The notes under the pieces were generated by a model. That model had not been told where the DNA came from, made no database searches, and saw only the letters and a list, made by a program, of their open reading frames with translations. 64,000 bases of DNA, taken from contig CAXXPS010000002.1 in assembly GCA_963669415.2 (NCBI GenBank), positions 434,001 through 498,000 on the forward strand, in the 5' to 3' direction. This stretch comes from JAWKWH01 sp963669415 (GTDB lineage: Bacteria > Pseudomonadota > Alphaproteobacteria > Rhizobiales > Rhizobiaceae). The position numbers and the translations under genes are program-made. Position 1 is the stretch's first letter. Each line of letters starts with the position of its first letter. Shown here piece by piece: positions 26,516 to 34,219 of the stretch.

Positions 26516-26815
26516 TTATTGCGGAACGACTATCTCCTGCCGTCGCGGTCTCTGTCCATTCTTTCCCGGAATGAGAACAACGACGACACAGACTTTCTGG
26601 CCACCTCGCGAAGCCGCTCTTGCCGCTGCCAGCGTGCCGCCGTTCTGCGCGGCGACCTGCTGTCCAATCGCGTAGCAGTCGCCGGCAACCAGCGTCACCG
26701 GTTCAACTGTTGACGGCTGGTCGACCCTGGGAACCCCGGCCAGGGCGCCGGACACACTGATACCGGCCGCCAGAGCGGCGGCCAGAAGTGTCTTGATGGC
26801 GGACTTCGTGTTCAT
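26516..26815 (-). CDS. feuN: Small secreted protein, FeuN-like candidate
   Basis: A 99-residue exported protein: a clear signal peptide (hydrophobic core about 9-24, cleavage near GALAG) and a mature part of about 73 residues with two Cys, C47 and C76, that could form a disulfide, and a basic, Pro-rich C terminus. No enzymatic motif is visible. In Sinorhizobium a small periplasmic protein encoded just upstream of feuP, FeuN, restrains the FeuQ kinase. Position, size and export match, so FeuN is the best call, but I have no alignment to support sequence homology. Confidence 0.6.
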   Translation of the reverse strand: MNTKSAIKTLLAAALAAGISVSGALAGVPRVDQPSTVEPVTLVAGDCYAIGQQVAAQNGGTLAAARAASRGGQKVCVVVVLIPGKNGQRPRRQEIVVPQ

Positions 26816-26871
26816 GACAGTTCTTTTAAGACATTTTGGCTGAACACGAAATGAACGGTTTGATCAAATCG

Positions 26872-27549
26872 TTAACCAATTGAGTCAGTAGCGGTCATGC
26901 GTCCGAATATCGCGAACAATCCGGAGCCGGCAGTGATTGCCTGCAGCAACGTCTCGGTCAAGGCGGCATTGTCGATGCCGCCGACGGGAACACCGGTCAG
27001 ACCAGCGGCGGCGGTCGCGATCGTTGCGAGGGAGGCCCAGATCGTTTTCGCGTCACTCCAAACCGCCTCATATTGCGGGCCGCGCAGGCCGTCGGGATGC
27101 TCCGAGGAGAAGGCCTGCGCAACAGCTCCGTTTGACCACAAAAGCCGCTTGCGAGTGACTTCGTAGCGCGGCCTGTCGTGGCGGGCGATACTGGCAATAC
27201 CCGAAGGCCCACCGATCATCACTTCGCGCACATCCGCATAGGTTTCACCGATCAACGCAATCAGCCCGTAGCGCGAAAGCGAAAATGGCGAATATCCTCG
27301 CACCAATCCGTTGATCCACTCTGCCCCGAGACGGGTCTTGCCGGCGCCGCGGCCACCCATCACCAGCCAGGTGTCGCGAAGCGGCCGCAACGGATATTGC
27401 GGCTCGCGGGCTGAACCGAACCATTCACGAACGATCCAGTGCGGGTTGACCTTCGCCAGAGTTCTCTCCGACCATCCGCTTTGCCAGCTGTGTAGCCAGT
27501 TCGACAATCCGGTCGTCAATTCTTTTGAGTGCGGCGGCAGTTCGGTCAT
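26872..27549 (-). pseudogene. Truncated terminase large subunit fused to a holin-like C-terminal fragment
   Basis: Deletion remnant of a phage or gene-transfer-agent packaging gene. From the ATG at 27549 (AAGGA five bases upstream) the frame gives a normal terminase N terminus with Walker A GGRGAGKTR and the GLRGPQYEAVWSD segment that precedes the Walker B region. At about nucleotide 27050 the sequence changes to an unrelated tail beginning KTIWASLATI and ending FGRMTATDSIG. Short membrane tails of that type end holin-like or endolysin-associated phage proteins. The nuclease and the rest of the ATPase are missing, so it cannot package DNA. The small-subunit-like gene overlaps upstream. Confidence 0.8.
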
Positions 27550-27910
27550 CACGATCCTTTGCGGATTCTTGTTGTTCTTCATCGAGGCTCGCCAATTCAC
27601 CGAAACGGTCCATCAGGCGGCTGAGCTGGGTCACGGCATCAAGCCGGGTTTTGTTCCAGTCCCCTTTCTTGTCGGCGAGGCGGCGGGCTTCGGCTTCCAT
27701 CCTCGGCAGCACGTCCTGCGCAAACCGCGCCATGCGGCGGCGAACGGCCGCCGGCGCCAAAACCGGCTTCGGTTTCAGCCCCGATTTCTCGATATGCCGT
27801 GCGATGGTTCTTTCGTGCAGCCCGGTAAGTGCGGCTAGTTCCTTTGCCGCCAGACCATGATCAACCACGGCGATGCGAATGGCATCGATAAATGGTGCGT
27901 GATCCCGCAT
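27425..27910 (-). CDS. Phage-derived helix-turn-helix protein, terminase small subunit-like
   Basis: A 161-residue protein with an N-terminal helix-turn-helix (KELAALTGLHERTIARHIE, about 23-42) and a long, charged helical C-terminal half. This architecture and its position directly upstream of a terminase large subunit gene suggest the DNA-recognition small subunit. The start at 27910 has GGAGA eight bases upstream; a TTG ten codons earlier lacks one. Its 3' part overlaps the terminase remnant by 125 bp. With the large subunit broken, this gene probably has no packaging role. Confidence 0.7.
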   Translation of the reverse strand: MRDHAPFIDAIRIAVVDHGLAAKELAALTGLHERTIARHIEKSGLKPKPVLAPAAVRRRMARFAQDVLPRMEAEARRLADKKGDWNKTRLDAVTQLSRLMDRFGELASLDEEQQESAKDRDDRTAAALKRIDDRIVELATQLAKRMVGENSGEGQPALDRS

Positions 27911-28316
27911 GCTGCCGGTCTCCAAGGGTTCCAAATTCAAAAGAAAAGGGCCGGAAGCAGCTGTTGCCGCAGCGCCGTCTCCGACGCAGTTTTCCGACCG
28001 TAGCTGAAACCTACATGATCACCGTCACGATGTCAAGAATATTTTCCTATTTTTTTAATTTTGTTTTGTGACGGAGCGCACAGCCGCCAAAATGCATTTA
28101 TGATTGAATGCGGGGAAGAGGCGGATGTCCACGTAGGGCCGGAATCCGTTGCACCGACATTTGCAAATCAACATTTCGCCGCCAGGATAGCTCAATTAAC
28201 CGCAACAGATATTTGATGTGCCAGAGCGAACGGCCTCGGCTATATTGGAGAGGGCGCCTTGAATTTGCCGGGTTAATCGACCTAATGAGGCGTGGGAACG
28301 GAAGCGACCGTGGGCG
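27911..28316. other. 406-bp divergent intergenic region
   Basis: This region lies between the terminase-like gene (minus) and the PBP gene (plus). A T-rich patch at about 28038-28072 stands out. I see no gene, tRNA or strong inverted repeat. It should hold the promoter of the PBP gene, though no confident -35/-10 pair could be picked, and may contain one end of the vanished prophage. Confidence 0.5.
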
Positions 28317-30467
28317 ATGAAAAAACCGATCAGTCCTAAGAAACGCAAGGGACCGAAGGCATCGAAGCTGCTTGAGCTCGATGCCTGGATCGATTCGACC
28401 CTCTATGAACTCGGTTTCAAACTTGCCAACTTCTGGGAAATCCTGACCATTTTCTTCCGCCGTTTCCGGGTGCGGGGTTGGCGGCGCGGCATCTTCGAGG
28501 TTCTCAGCGAAGGCATGACCATGGGCGCCGCCGGCTCGGTCGTCATGCTGGCGCTGGCCATGCCGGCATTCGAAGAAACTTCCAAAGACTGGCGCAACCA
28601 GGACGATTTTGCGGTGACCTTCCTCGACCGCTACGGCAACGAGATCGGTCAGCGCGGCATCATCCAGCGCGAATCGGTGCCCGTCGATGAATTGCCCGAT
28701 CATGTGATCAAGACAGTACTCGCCACTGAGGATCGGCGTTTCTTTGAACATTTCGGCATCGACTTTTTCGGTCTGGTTCGAGCCATGAACGAGAACGTCA
28801 AGGCGAATTCCGTGGTTCAGGGTGGATCCACGATCACCCAGCAGCTCGCCAAGAACCTGTTCCTGTCAAACGAGCGCACGATTGAGCGCAAGGTCAAGGA
28901 AGCCTTCCTGTCCGTCTGGCTGGAGTGGAACCTGCCGAAGAAGGAAATTCTGCAGCTTTATCTGGACCGCGCCTATATGGGCGGTGGAACCTTCGGCATC
29001 GCGGCAGCGGCCGATTTCTATTTCGGTAAAAACCTGAAGGATGTGACGCTTGCGGAAGCGGCCATGCTGGCCGGCCTTTTCAAGGCGCCTGCGAAATACG
29101 CGCCGCACATCAATCTGCCTGCCGCCCGCGCCCGTGCAAACGAAGTCCTGACCAATCTGGTTCAAGCCGAGTTCATGAGCGAGGGCCAGGTCGTGTCGGC
29201 CCGGCGCCGGCCAGCAGACATTATCGATCGCGACAATGCCGACAGTCCCGACTATTTCCTGGATTGGGCGTTCGATGAAGTGAAGCGGTTGGCGTCGCGT
29301 AACGGGCCACGTGCCCTGATTGCCAGGACCACCATTGACCTGGATTTGCAGAAGGCTGCCGAAGAATCGCTGGAATTTCATCTGCTGCAGTTTGGCAAGG
29401 GCAAAGGCGTTCGGGAGGGAGCCATTGTCCTGATCGAAACCAATGGAGCGGTACGCGCCATTGTCGGCGGCCGCGATTACGGGCGCAGCCAGTATAACCG
29501 TGCCACCCGCGCACTCAGACAGGCCGGTTCGTCATTCAAACCATACGTCTACGCGACAGCGATGGAGAACGGCTTCACACCGGAATCGGTTATCAGCGAC
29601 CGTCCGATAAGATGGGGAAGATGGGCACCGCAGAACTACACGCGTGGCTATGCCGGCCGGGTTAACCTGACCCGCGCCTTGGTGAAGTCGTACAACACCG
29701 TCCCGGTCAGGCTCGCGAAAGACCATCTCGGTCTTGATCCGATCATAGAAAAAACCCGCGCCATGGGAGTCGAATCCGTTCTTAACGGCCACAAGACCCT
29801 GGTGCTCGGCACATCGGGGATGACCGTTCTCGATCAGGCAACCGGATACTCGGTTTTCGCCAATGGCGGCTATTCCGGCACACGCCACGGTATCACTCAG
29901 TTGGTGAGCCGCTCGGGCCAGACCATTTACGAACACGCTGCGGACGCGCCTGAGCCGGTGCGTGTGCTGTCGCCTGAAGCCACCTTGGCGATGAACACCA
30001 TCCTGTCACAGGTACCCGAATGGGGAACCGGCAGGCGCGCGGCGCTGACCATGACAAAAGCCGCCGGCAAAACCGGGACAGGGCAGGCGTACCGCGATGC
30101 GTGGTTTGTCGGATACACCGGCAACTACGTGGCAGCCGTGTGGATGGGCAATGACGATTTCACCCCCACCCGCCGTTTGACCGGTGGATCGCTGCCGGCG
30201 ATGACTTGGCAGCGCTTGATGGATTTTGCCCATCAGAATGTCGAACTGAAAGCCATACCCGGAATTGCCCAGCCGATCGTCGACAATGCGGTCGCTTCGA
30301 CGGAAACGGATTTGACTCCAGACGAGCAGGTGCGCAGAAACCGCCCGAAAACCCTGTCGGCAGCAACCTCAAAACTGCTGACGGCACTTTCGGAAAAGTT
30401 CTCCAGTGCTCCGGTCATCGATCCGCCGGCCCGCGCGACAAAGGTTTCATCGCTCAGCGAAGAGTGA
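28317..30467 (+). CDS. Bifunctional penicillin-binding protein 1A family (transglycosylase/transpeptidase)
   Basis: A 716-residue class A PBP that polymerises and cross-links peptidoglycan in the periplasm. A basic cytoplasmic N terminus leads to a membrane anchor at about 63-84. The GT51 domain has the catalytic Glu138 in EDRRFFEHFGID and QGGSTITQQLAKN at 168-180. The transpeptidase domain has SSFK with nucleophile S405, SYN at 458-460 and KTGTG at 585-589, so all active-site boxes are intact. The C-terminal 70 residues are polar. An odd N-terminal region with many aromatic residues (27-60) precedes the anchor. It stands alone, followed by the DUF1214/DUF1254 pair. Confidence 0.93.
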   Translation: MKKPISPKKRKGPKASKLLELDAWIDSTLYELGFKLANFWEILTIFFRRFRVRGWRRGIFEVLSEGMTMGAAGSVVMLALAMPAFEETSKDWRNQDDFAVTFLDRYGNEIGQRGIIQRESVPVDELPDHVIKTVLATEDRRFFEHFGIDFFGLVRAMNENVKANSVVQGGSTITQQLAKNLFLSNERTIERKVKEAFLSVWLEWNLPKKEILQLYLDRAYMGGGTFGIAAAADFYFGKNLKDVTLAEAAMLAGLFKAPAKYAPHINLPAARARANEVLTNLVQAEFMSEGQVVSARRRPADIIDRDNADSPDYFLDWAFDEVKRLASRNGPRALIARTTIDLDLQKAAEESLEFHLLQFGKGKGVREGAIVLIETNGAVRAIVGGRDYGRSQYNRATRALRQAGSSFKPYVYATAMENGFTPESVISDRPIRWGRWAPQNYTRGYAGRVNLTRALVKSYNTVPVRLAKDHLGLDPIIEKTRAMGVESVLNGHKTLVLGTSGMTVLDQATGYSVFANGGYSGTRHGITQLVSRSGQTIYEHAADAPEPVRVLSPEATLAMNTILSQVPEWGTGRRAALTMTKAAGKTGTGQAYRDAWFVGYTGNYVAAVWMGNDDFTPTRRLTGGSLPAMTWQRLMDFAHQNVELKAIPGIAQPIVDNAVASTETDLTPDEQVRRNRPKTLSAATSKLLTALSEKFSSAPVIDPPARATKVSSLSEE

Positions 30468-30583
30468 CGAACCGAGACAAGCGGTTTGCTTCACACTCAC
30501 ATATCTTCCCGTCGGGTTTGATGAACAAGTTGCGCGATTGAGCGTCTTTGCGATAAGCGATGTGCCTCGAGGATGCGCACCCC

Positions 30584-31171
30584 ATGTTACGAACCATAGC
30601 CCTGACGCTCATATTCCTGCTGATTTCACTGGGCGGTGGTATTTCGAGCGTCTGGTACACACTGAACGCAAATGTCGGCTTTGGGGCCATCCGGATCGGC
30701 GTATGGACAGCGTTTCCCCAAGAGGGTTCTGACGATGCCGACCCCTACTCCGTTGCAAGACGGGCCCGTGATGCCAAACTGCCCTTGGGGCGTGCGGTGG
30801 GCTTATCATTTTTCGCCAATACCGATTCTGACGGCCAAACGTTGTCGGGACAATGTAATTACCAGTTGGTCGGCAATGTTCCACAGGCGCGATTCTGGAC
30901 CATTTATCCCGCGAGCCCGTCGCTTGAGCCACTGGAGACTTCTGCTTATCGCAATGCGGTACTGCACTCGCGGCAATTGTTGCGCCGGCAAGATAGTTCA
31001 TTCGTCATTTCGATCGGTCCTGATCCGGCTGCAGGTAACTGGATAAGTGTCACCCGGCCCAATCAAATGGTGTTCGTACTTACGTTGTACGATACGCAAA
31101 TAGCCAGCACCGTCGCATCGGCCGAACGCGAGTTTCCCAGTATTATCAATGTTGGATGCCGCGATGAGTAG
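30584..31171 (+). CDS. DUF1214 domain-containing membrane-anchored protein
   Basis: A 195-residue protein with an N-terminal signal or anchor (about 3-22) and a DUF1214-like beta-rich domain, with features such as the YSVARRARDAKLPLG segment and the terminal Cys (NVGCRDE). Its function is unknown. The ATG at 30584 follows GAGGATG; an upstream start eight codons earlier is possible. Its last 8 bases overlap the next gene, whose product is a DUF1254-like protein, so the two are translationally coupled and probably form one functional unit. In many bacteria DUF1254 and DUF1214 are two halves of a single longer protein. Confidence 0.8.
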   Translation: MLRTIALTLIFLLISLGGGISSVWYTLNANVGFGAIRIGVWTAFPQEGSDDADPYSVARRARDAKLPLGRAVGLSFFANTDSDGQTLSGQCNYQLVGNVPQARFWTIYPASPSLEPLETSAYRNAVLHSRQLLRRQDSSFVISIGPDPAAGNWISVTRPNQMVFVLTLYDTQIASTVASAEREFPSIINVGCRDE

Positions 31172-31703
31172 GGCAATCTACACGATCGTTCTCGGTCTGG
31201 TCGGCGCGGCGGTGGTTCATCTTGCGGTGTTGCTTTTGGTGCCGATCTATTCGGAGCGCGATGCCTGGTCCCGCCTTGGCGAACGCGCACCGCTTTTTAC
31301 ACTCTCACCCATTACCGGTCCTGACAGCACATTGTTCTCCAGGGCCGCCGACCCGTTGCTGACGGCAGCTGCCTGCCGCTTCGCTCTTGGAACCGGTATC
31401 GCTCGATTTGCTGCAGTTGGCGACGTGCCCTATTGGGCCGTCTCGGTGCATGACAGATTTGGGCAGGAGATCTACAGCTTCAATGACAGAACCGCGACCG
31501 ATCGCCAGCTTGATGTTGTCATCGCCTCGCCAGCGCAAATGGTCGAATTGCGCAAGGAATTGCCGGAGGAGTACGAAAACTCGGTTTTCGTCGAGACGGA
31601 TCAGCGAGAGGGTATTTTGGTCGTACGCGCTTTCGTGCCGGATCAAAGCTGGTCCGGCGTTGTCAGCAAGTTCATTGATAGCGCTGTCTGCCGTCAAGAA
31701 TGA
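31164..31703 (+). CDS. DUF1254 domain-containing membrane-anchored protein
   Basis: A 179-residue partner of the upstream DUF1214 protein. An N-terminal hydrophobic anchor (about 5-27) is followed by a beta-rich domain; the segment VPYWAVSVHDRFGQEIYSF is the best-conserved-looking part. The start at 31164 overlaps the previous stop by 8 bp; an ATG five codons earlier is also in frame. No catalytic residues are recognised. The pair is short compared with the fused DUF1254-DUF1214 proteins seen elsewhere. Confidence 0.78.
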   Translation: MSRAIYTIVLGLVGAAVVHLAVLLLVPIYSERDAWSRLGERAPLFTLSPITGPDSTLFSRAADPLLTAAACRFALGTGIARFAAVGDVPYWAVSVHDRFGQEIYSFNDRTATDRQLDVVIASPAQMVELRKELPEEYENSVFVETDQREGILVVRAFVPDQSWSGVVSKFIDSAVCRQE

Positions 31704-31735
31704 ATTGCTTTCCTGACCCGGTTTTGCTGCGCTGA

Positions 31736-31936
31736 TCAAAAGTCAGGTTTGTAGCGGGCTTTGCCGTTGGCCGAGACTGCGGTCTTTCCATCCGGACCGA
31801 CAGCAAATGAATTCTTGTCTTTCAGACGTTCGTATCGAACACCGGGAAACGGAATAACCGATCCTGTTTTGCCAGTCTTCGGCCGGCTGTTGGAAACTCG
31901 CCTACCGGCGAGGCTGAATGTCAGTATCGTGGCCAT
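31736..31936 (-). CDS. Small conserved hypothetical protein (IPFPGVRYER motif)
   Basis: A 66-residue basic protein, apparently cytoplasmic. The central VIPFPGVRYERL motif is one I associate with short hypothetical proteins of Hyphomicrobiales; nothing is known of its function. The ATG at 31936 has GGAGAGG at good spacing; a GTG one codon upstream is also possible. It converges with the DUF1254 gene, 32 bp away, and is divergent from the DUF2336 gene. Confidence 0.65.
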   Translation of the reverse strand: MATILTFSLAGRRVSNSRPKTGKTGSVIPFPGVRYERLKDKNSFAVGPDGKTAVSANGKARYKPDF

Positions 31937-31939
31937 CAC

Positions 31940-32138
31940 TCGGACCTCTCCCCGAAAGTTGCCTGGTGCCCTGGGAAGGGCGTTTTACTCGACACATTCA
32001 GCAGCGATTACCGCACTCTACGGTTAACAGGTTGCTAACACATCGCCGTTAAATTGAATAAAATCGCGTTGAAGCCCTGTAATTGCCCTAATTCCGGCCT
32101 GGGCTGTGTTTGAGTAGCAAGTGTGAGTATTTTCGTCC
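31940..32138. promoter_or_regulatory. Divergent intergenic region with a near-consensus CtrA-type box
   Basis: TTAA at 32024-32027, then seven bases, then CTAA at 32035-32038 matches the alphaproteobacterial CtrA box TTAA-N7-TTAA with one mismatch. It lies about 100 bp upstream of the DUF2336 gene. A single near-match in an AT-rich gap is weak evidence. Confidence 0.3.
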
Positions 32139-33035
32139 GTGTCGTCGATTTCCTCAGTTGAGTTCCGTCAGATCGAATCCCGGCGCGCTGAACCGGCGCC
32201 CGGCGAAAACGTGTTCCGCGCCGCCATATCTGCCTTTTGTTCGCTGACGAGACCCTCACGCCGCGAACTGGCCCAGCTCGATGATCTTGCGCTTCCATTG
32301 GTTGACGGCGTCTCTCCGGAAGCAAGGCGGTATGCTGCGGCTGCCCTTTCTGAATGCGAACATGCGCCGCATCAGCTTGTCCGGCGCCTGGCCGGCGACG
32401 CGCCGGATATCGCAGCTCCATTGCTGATGCGTTCGAAGGTGCTGCGCGATGTCGACCTCGTTTCGCTGATTGCCAATTGTGGAATTGCCCACGCACGCGC
32501 AATCGCCAGGCGCACCGAACTCATCAAACCGATCCATGACTTGTTGACTGCGCTCAACGATTCGGAAATCAATCGTCTGCGGGATATTGCCCGCGGCGTT
32601 CACGAGAGCCAGCAGGGGCCGGCCCGTGGCGAGTTGGCGGCTAACGCACGGCAAAAACTGCGCGCGATGATGCGCCCGTCCGACAATAGAACCTATCACC
32701 AGGGTCTTCGCGATTCTGCGCTTTCCGGACGGCACGGTTTATTTCAAACCGCACTTGCTGACGCGCTTGGATTGGAGTTCGCTACAGTCAAGCGCATCAC
32801 GGAAGATGAGCGGCTGACCGATTTCGCCATCGCCTTGAAAGCATTGGATGCGAGTGAAGAATTGGCATTTCTGTTGGTTTCCGCCTTGCGGCCCGATGCG
32901 TTCACCAAGACCGAAGATGTGCGATGGTTCCTGTCAAAGTATCAGGCATTGGTGGAAGACAAGGCCCGCGAAACCATCCGCCGGTGGAAAGTCAGCGACA
33001 TCGCCATCCGGCCGGTTCAGGCAAAGGCATCTTGA
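32139..33035 (+). CDS. DUF2336 domain-containing protein
   Basis: A 298-residue cytoplasmic protein with a DUF2336-like helical repeat region (about 40-200) in which short paired helices recur, for example around ARRYAAAALSECEHAPHQL and the following segments, reminiscent of HEAT-type repeats. This family is restricted largely to alphaproteobacteria and has been suggested to act as a scaffold. The start is GTG at 32139 with only a weak ribosome site, so a later start is possible. It is convergent with the DUF1491 gene, 20 bp away. Confidence 0.8.
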   Translation: MSSISSVEFRQIESRRAEPAPGENVFRAAISAFCSLTRPSRRELAQLDDLALPLVDGVSPEARRYAAAALSECEHAPHQLVRRLAGDAPDIAAPLLMRSKVLRDVDLVSLIANCGIAHARAIARRTELIKPIHDLLTALNDSEINRLRDIARGVHESQQGPARGELAANARQKLRAMMRPSDNRTYHQGLRDSALSGRHGLFQTALADALGLEFATVKRITEDERLTDFAIALKALDASEELAFLLVSALRPDAFTKTEDVRWFLSKYQALVEDKARETIRRWKVSDIAIRPVQAKAS

Positions 33036-33055
33036 AGCATCCCGGCCAGGCTCCG

Positions 33056-33400
33056 TTACTGCTCAACAGTGACCAGGTCAGATATCGCCAGCGATCCCGG
33101 CTCAATTTCGACAATCCACGCATCGGGATCAAAACGTGTTTCCTTTTCGAGCTTCGCATCGATCTCGTATTGATCTGAAGACTGCATCGATAAAGAAAAA
33201 CAGCGCTCATTCGGTTTTGCTTCGTCATAGAAAGACTGCGCAGCAGGTGTCAGCAACGTAACCTCGCCATCCCGGGCCCGGCTTGTGATAATGATCGCGC
33301 CTGCTTCACTGTTTCCACGCCGGACAATTGCGCCAAAACCGCCGCTGCCCGAAACACGGCGCAACAGGGCTGATACAAACATGTCGGACGTCAGACGCAT
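33056..33400 (-). CDS. DUF1491 family protein
   Basis: A 114-residue cytoplasmic protein matching the DUF1491 pattern in Hyphomicrobiales: an N-terminal MRLTSDMFVSALLRR helix, a GxAIIITSR strand and a C-terminal DPDAWIVEIE segment. The function is unknown. It lies 39 bp downstream of the peptidoglycan-binding protein gene on the same strand and may be in the operon begun by the DivJ-type kinase gene. Confidence 0.85.
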   Translation of the reverse strand: MRLTSDMFVSALLRRVSGSGGFGAIVRRGNSEAGAIIITSRARDGEVTLLTPAAQSFYDEAKPNERCFSLSMQSSDQYEIDAKLEKETRFDPDAWIVEIEPGSLAISDLVTVEQ

Positions 33401-33439
33401 TGGCCAATCCGTTTGGGCAAATATATCACCGGCTTACGT

Positions 33440-34219
33440 TCAGCCAGTCAGGCCCAGTTCCCGCATCTTGGACAGAACCGCTTCGCTGGCTTCCCCTGTG
33501 GGTTCAAGTCCAAAAAGAACCTGAAACTCGCGGATGGCGTCTCTGGTCTTCGGACCGGTTATTCCATCGATCTCGATGTGGTCATTGCCAAACGCCCGCA
33601 ATCCGGCCTGAACGCGAACGACCGTCGAGCCGCGCACCGCTTTGTTTGTCGTTTCGTCTTCAGCGGCGTTTGGATCGGGACGCAGCACTGGTACGGGAGC
33701 CGCTGCATTTTTTGTTTCATCGGGTTTGGCGCCCAACTCGCCCAACAGCTCATTGTCAATTTCATCAGTCGCTTGCAGCCCCATTATCCGCCGATAATTG
33801 CGGATCGCGTCCCGCGTTTTTGGACCCGCCACGCCGTCAATTGACCCGGTGTACAAATTGAGATCGCTGAGCACGGACTGCACCTTTTGCACAACCGGAT
33901 CACCGGGTGCGGGCGCAACTGAATTCCGCTCGATCCGGATTGTCGTTTCAAGCTCTTCGGATATCGTGCCGGGAAGTCTTGAATCGATCTCGGGAGGTGC
34001 CTCGAAATTCAGCAGCCGCGTCGGGAATATCGCCGCTGGATGGCCATGTGGTTGATACCACAGCGCATTCGCCGAAACGAAAAACATTGTCAGCAGAAAT
34101 GCCGTTGTACCCCCAACCAGCACAGGGTTCTGCGCAACAAGAGCCGCGCCACCATGAATCATACGCTGTGGCACCGGTTGGCTGGCAGTTTTCTTACGCC
34201 TGCTTGCGCGCCGCTTCAT
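33440..34219 (-). CDS. Membrane-anchored protein with two peptidoglycan-binding domains
   Basis: A 259-residue protein: a basic cytoplasmic N terminus, one transmembrane segment (about 28-50) and a periplasmic part with two PG_binding_1-type repeats. The repeats are marked by IDGVAGPKTRDAIRNYR and IDGITGPKTRDAIREFQ, each about 60 residues. It probably anchors to the cell wall. The start at 34219 has AGGGGA at good spacing and lies inside the end of the upstream kinase gene, a 26-bp overlap, so the two proteins are likely made together. A role linking cell-wall state to the kinase is inference. Confidence 0.88.
   Translation of the reverse strand: MKRRASRRKKTASQPVPQRMIHGGAALVAQNPVLVGGTTAFLLTMFFVSANALWYQPHGHPAAIFPTRLLNFEAPPEIDSRLPGTISEELETTIRIERNSVAPAPGDPVVQKVQSVLSDLNLYTGSIDGVAGPKTRDAIRNYRRIMGLQATDEIDNELLGELGAKPDETKNAAAPVPVLRPDPNAAEDETTNKAVRGSTVVRVQAGLRAFGNDHIEIDGITGPKTRDAIREFQVLFGLEPTGEASEAVLSKMRELGLTG

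Noticed and set aside
28098..28751. 217-codon minus-strand frame opposite the PBP start
   Set aside because: Antisense to the intact PBP gene, with no recognisable features.
32024..32038. CtrA binding site
   Set aside because: One mismatch and a single occurrence in an AT-rich gap; too weak to report as a finding.
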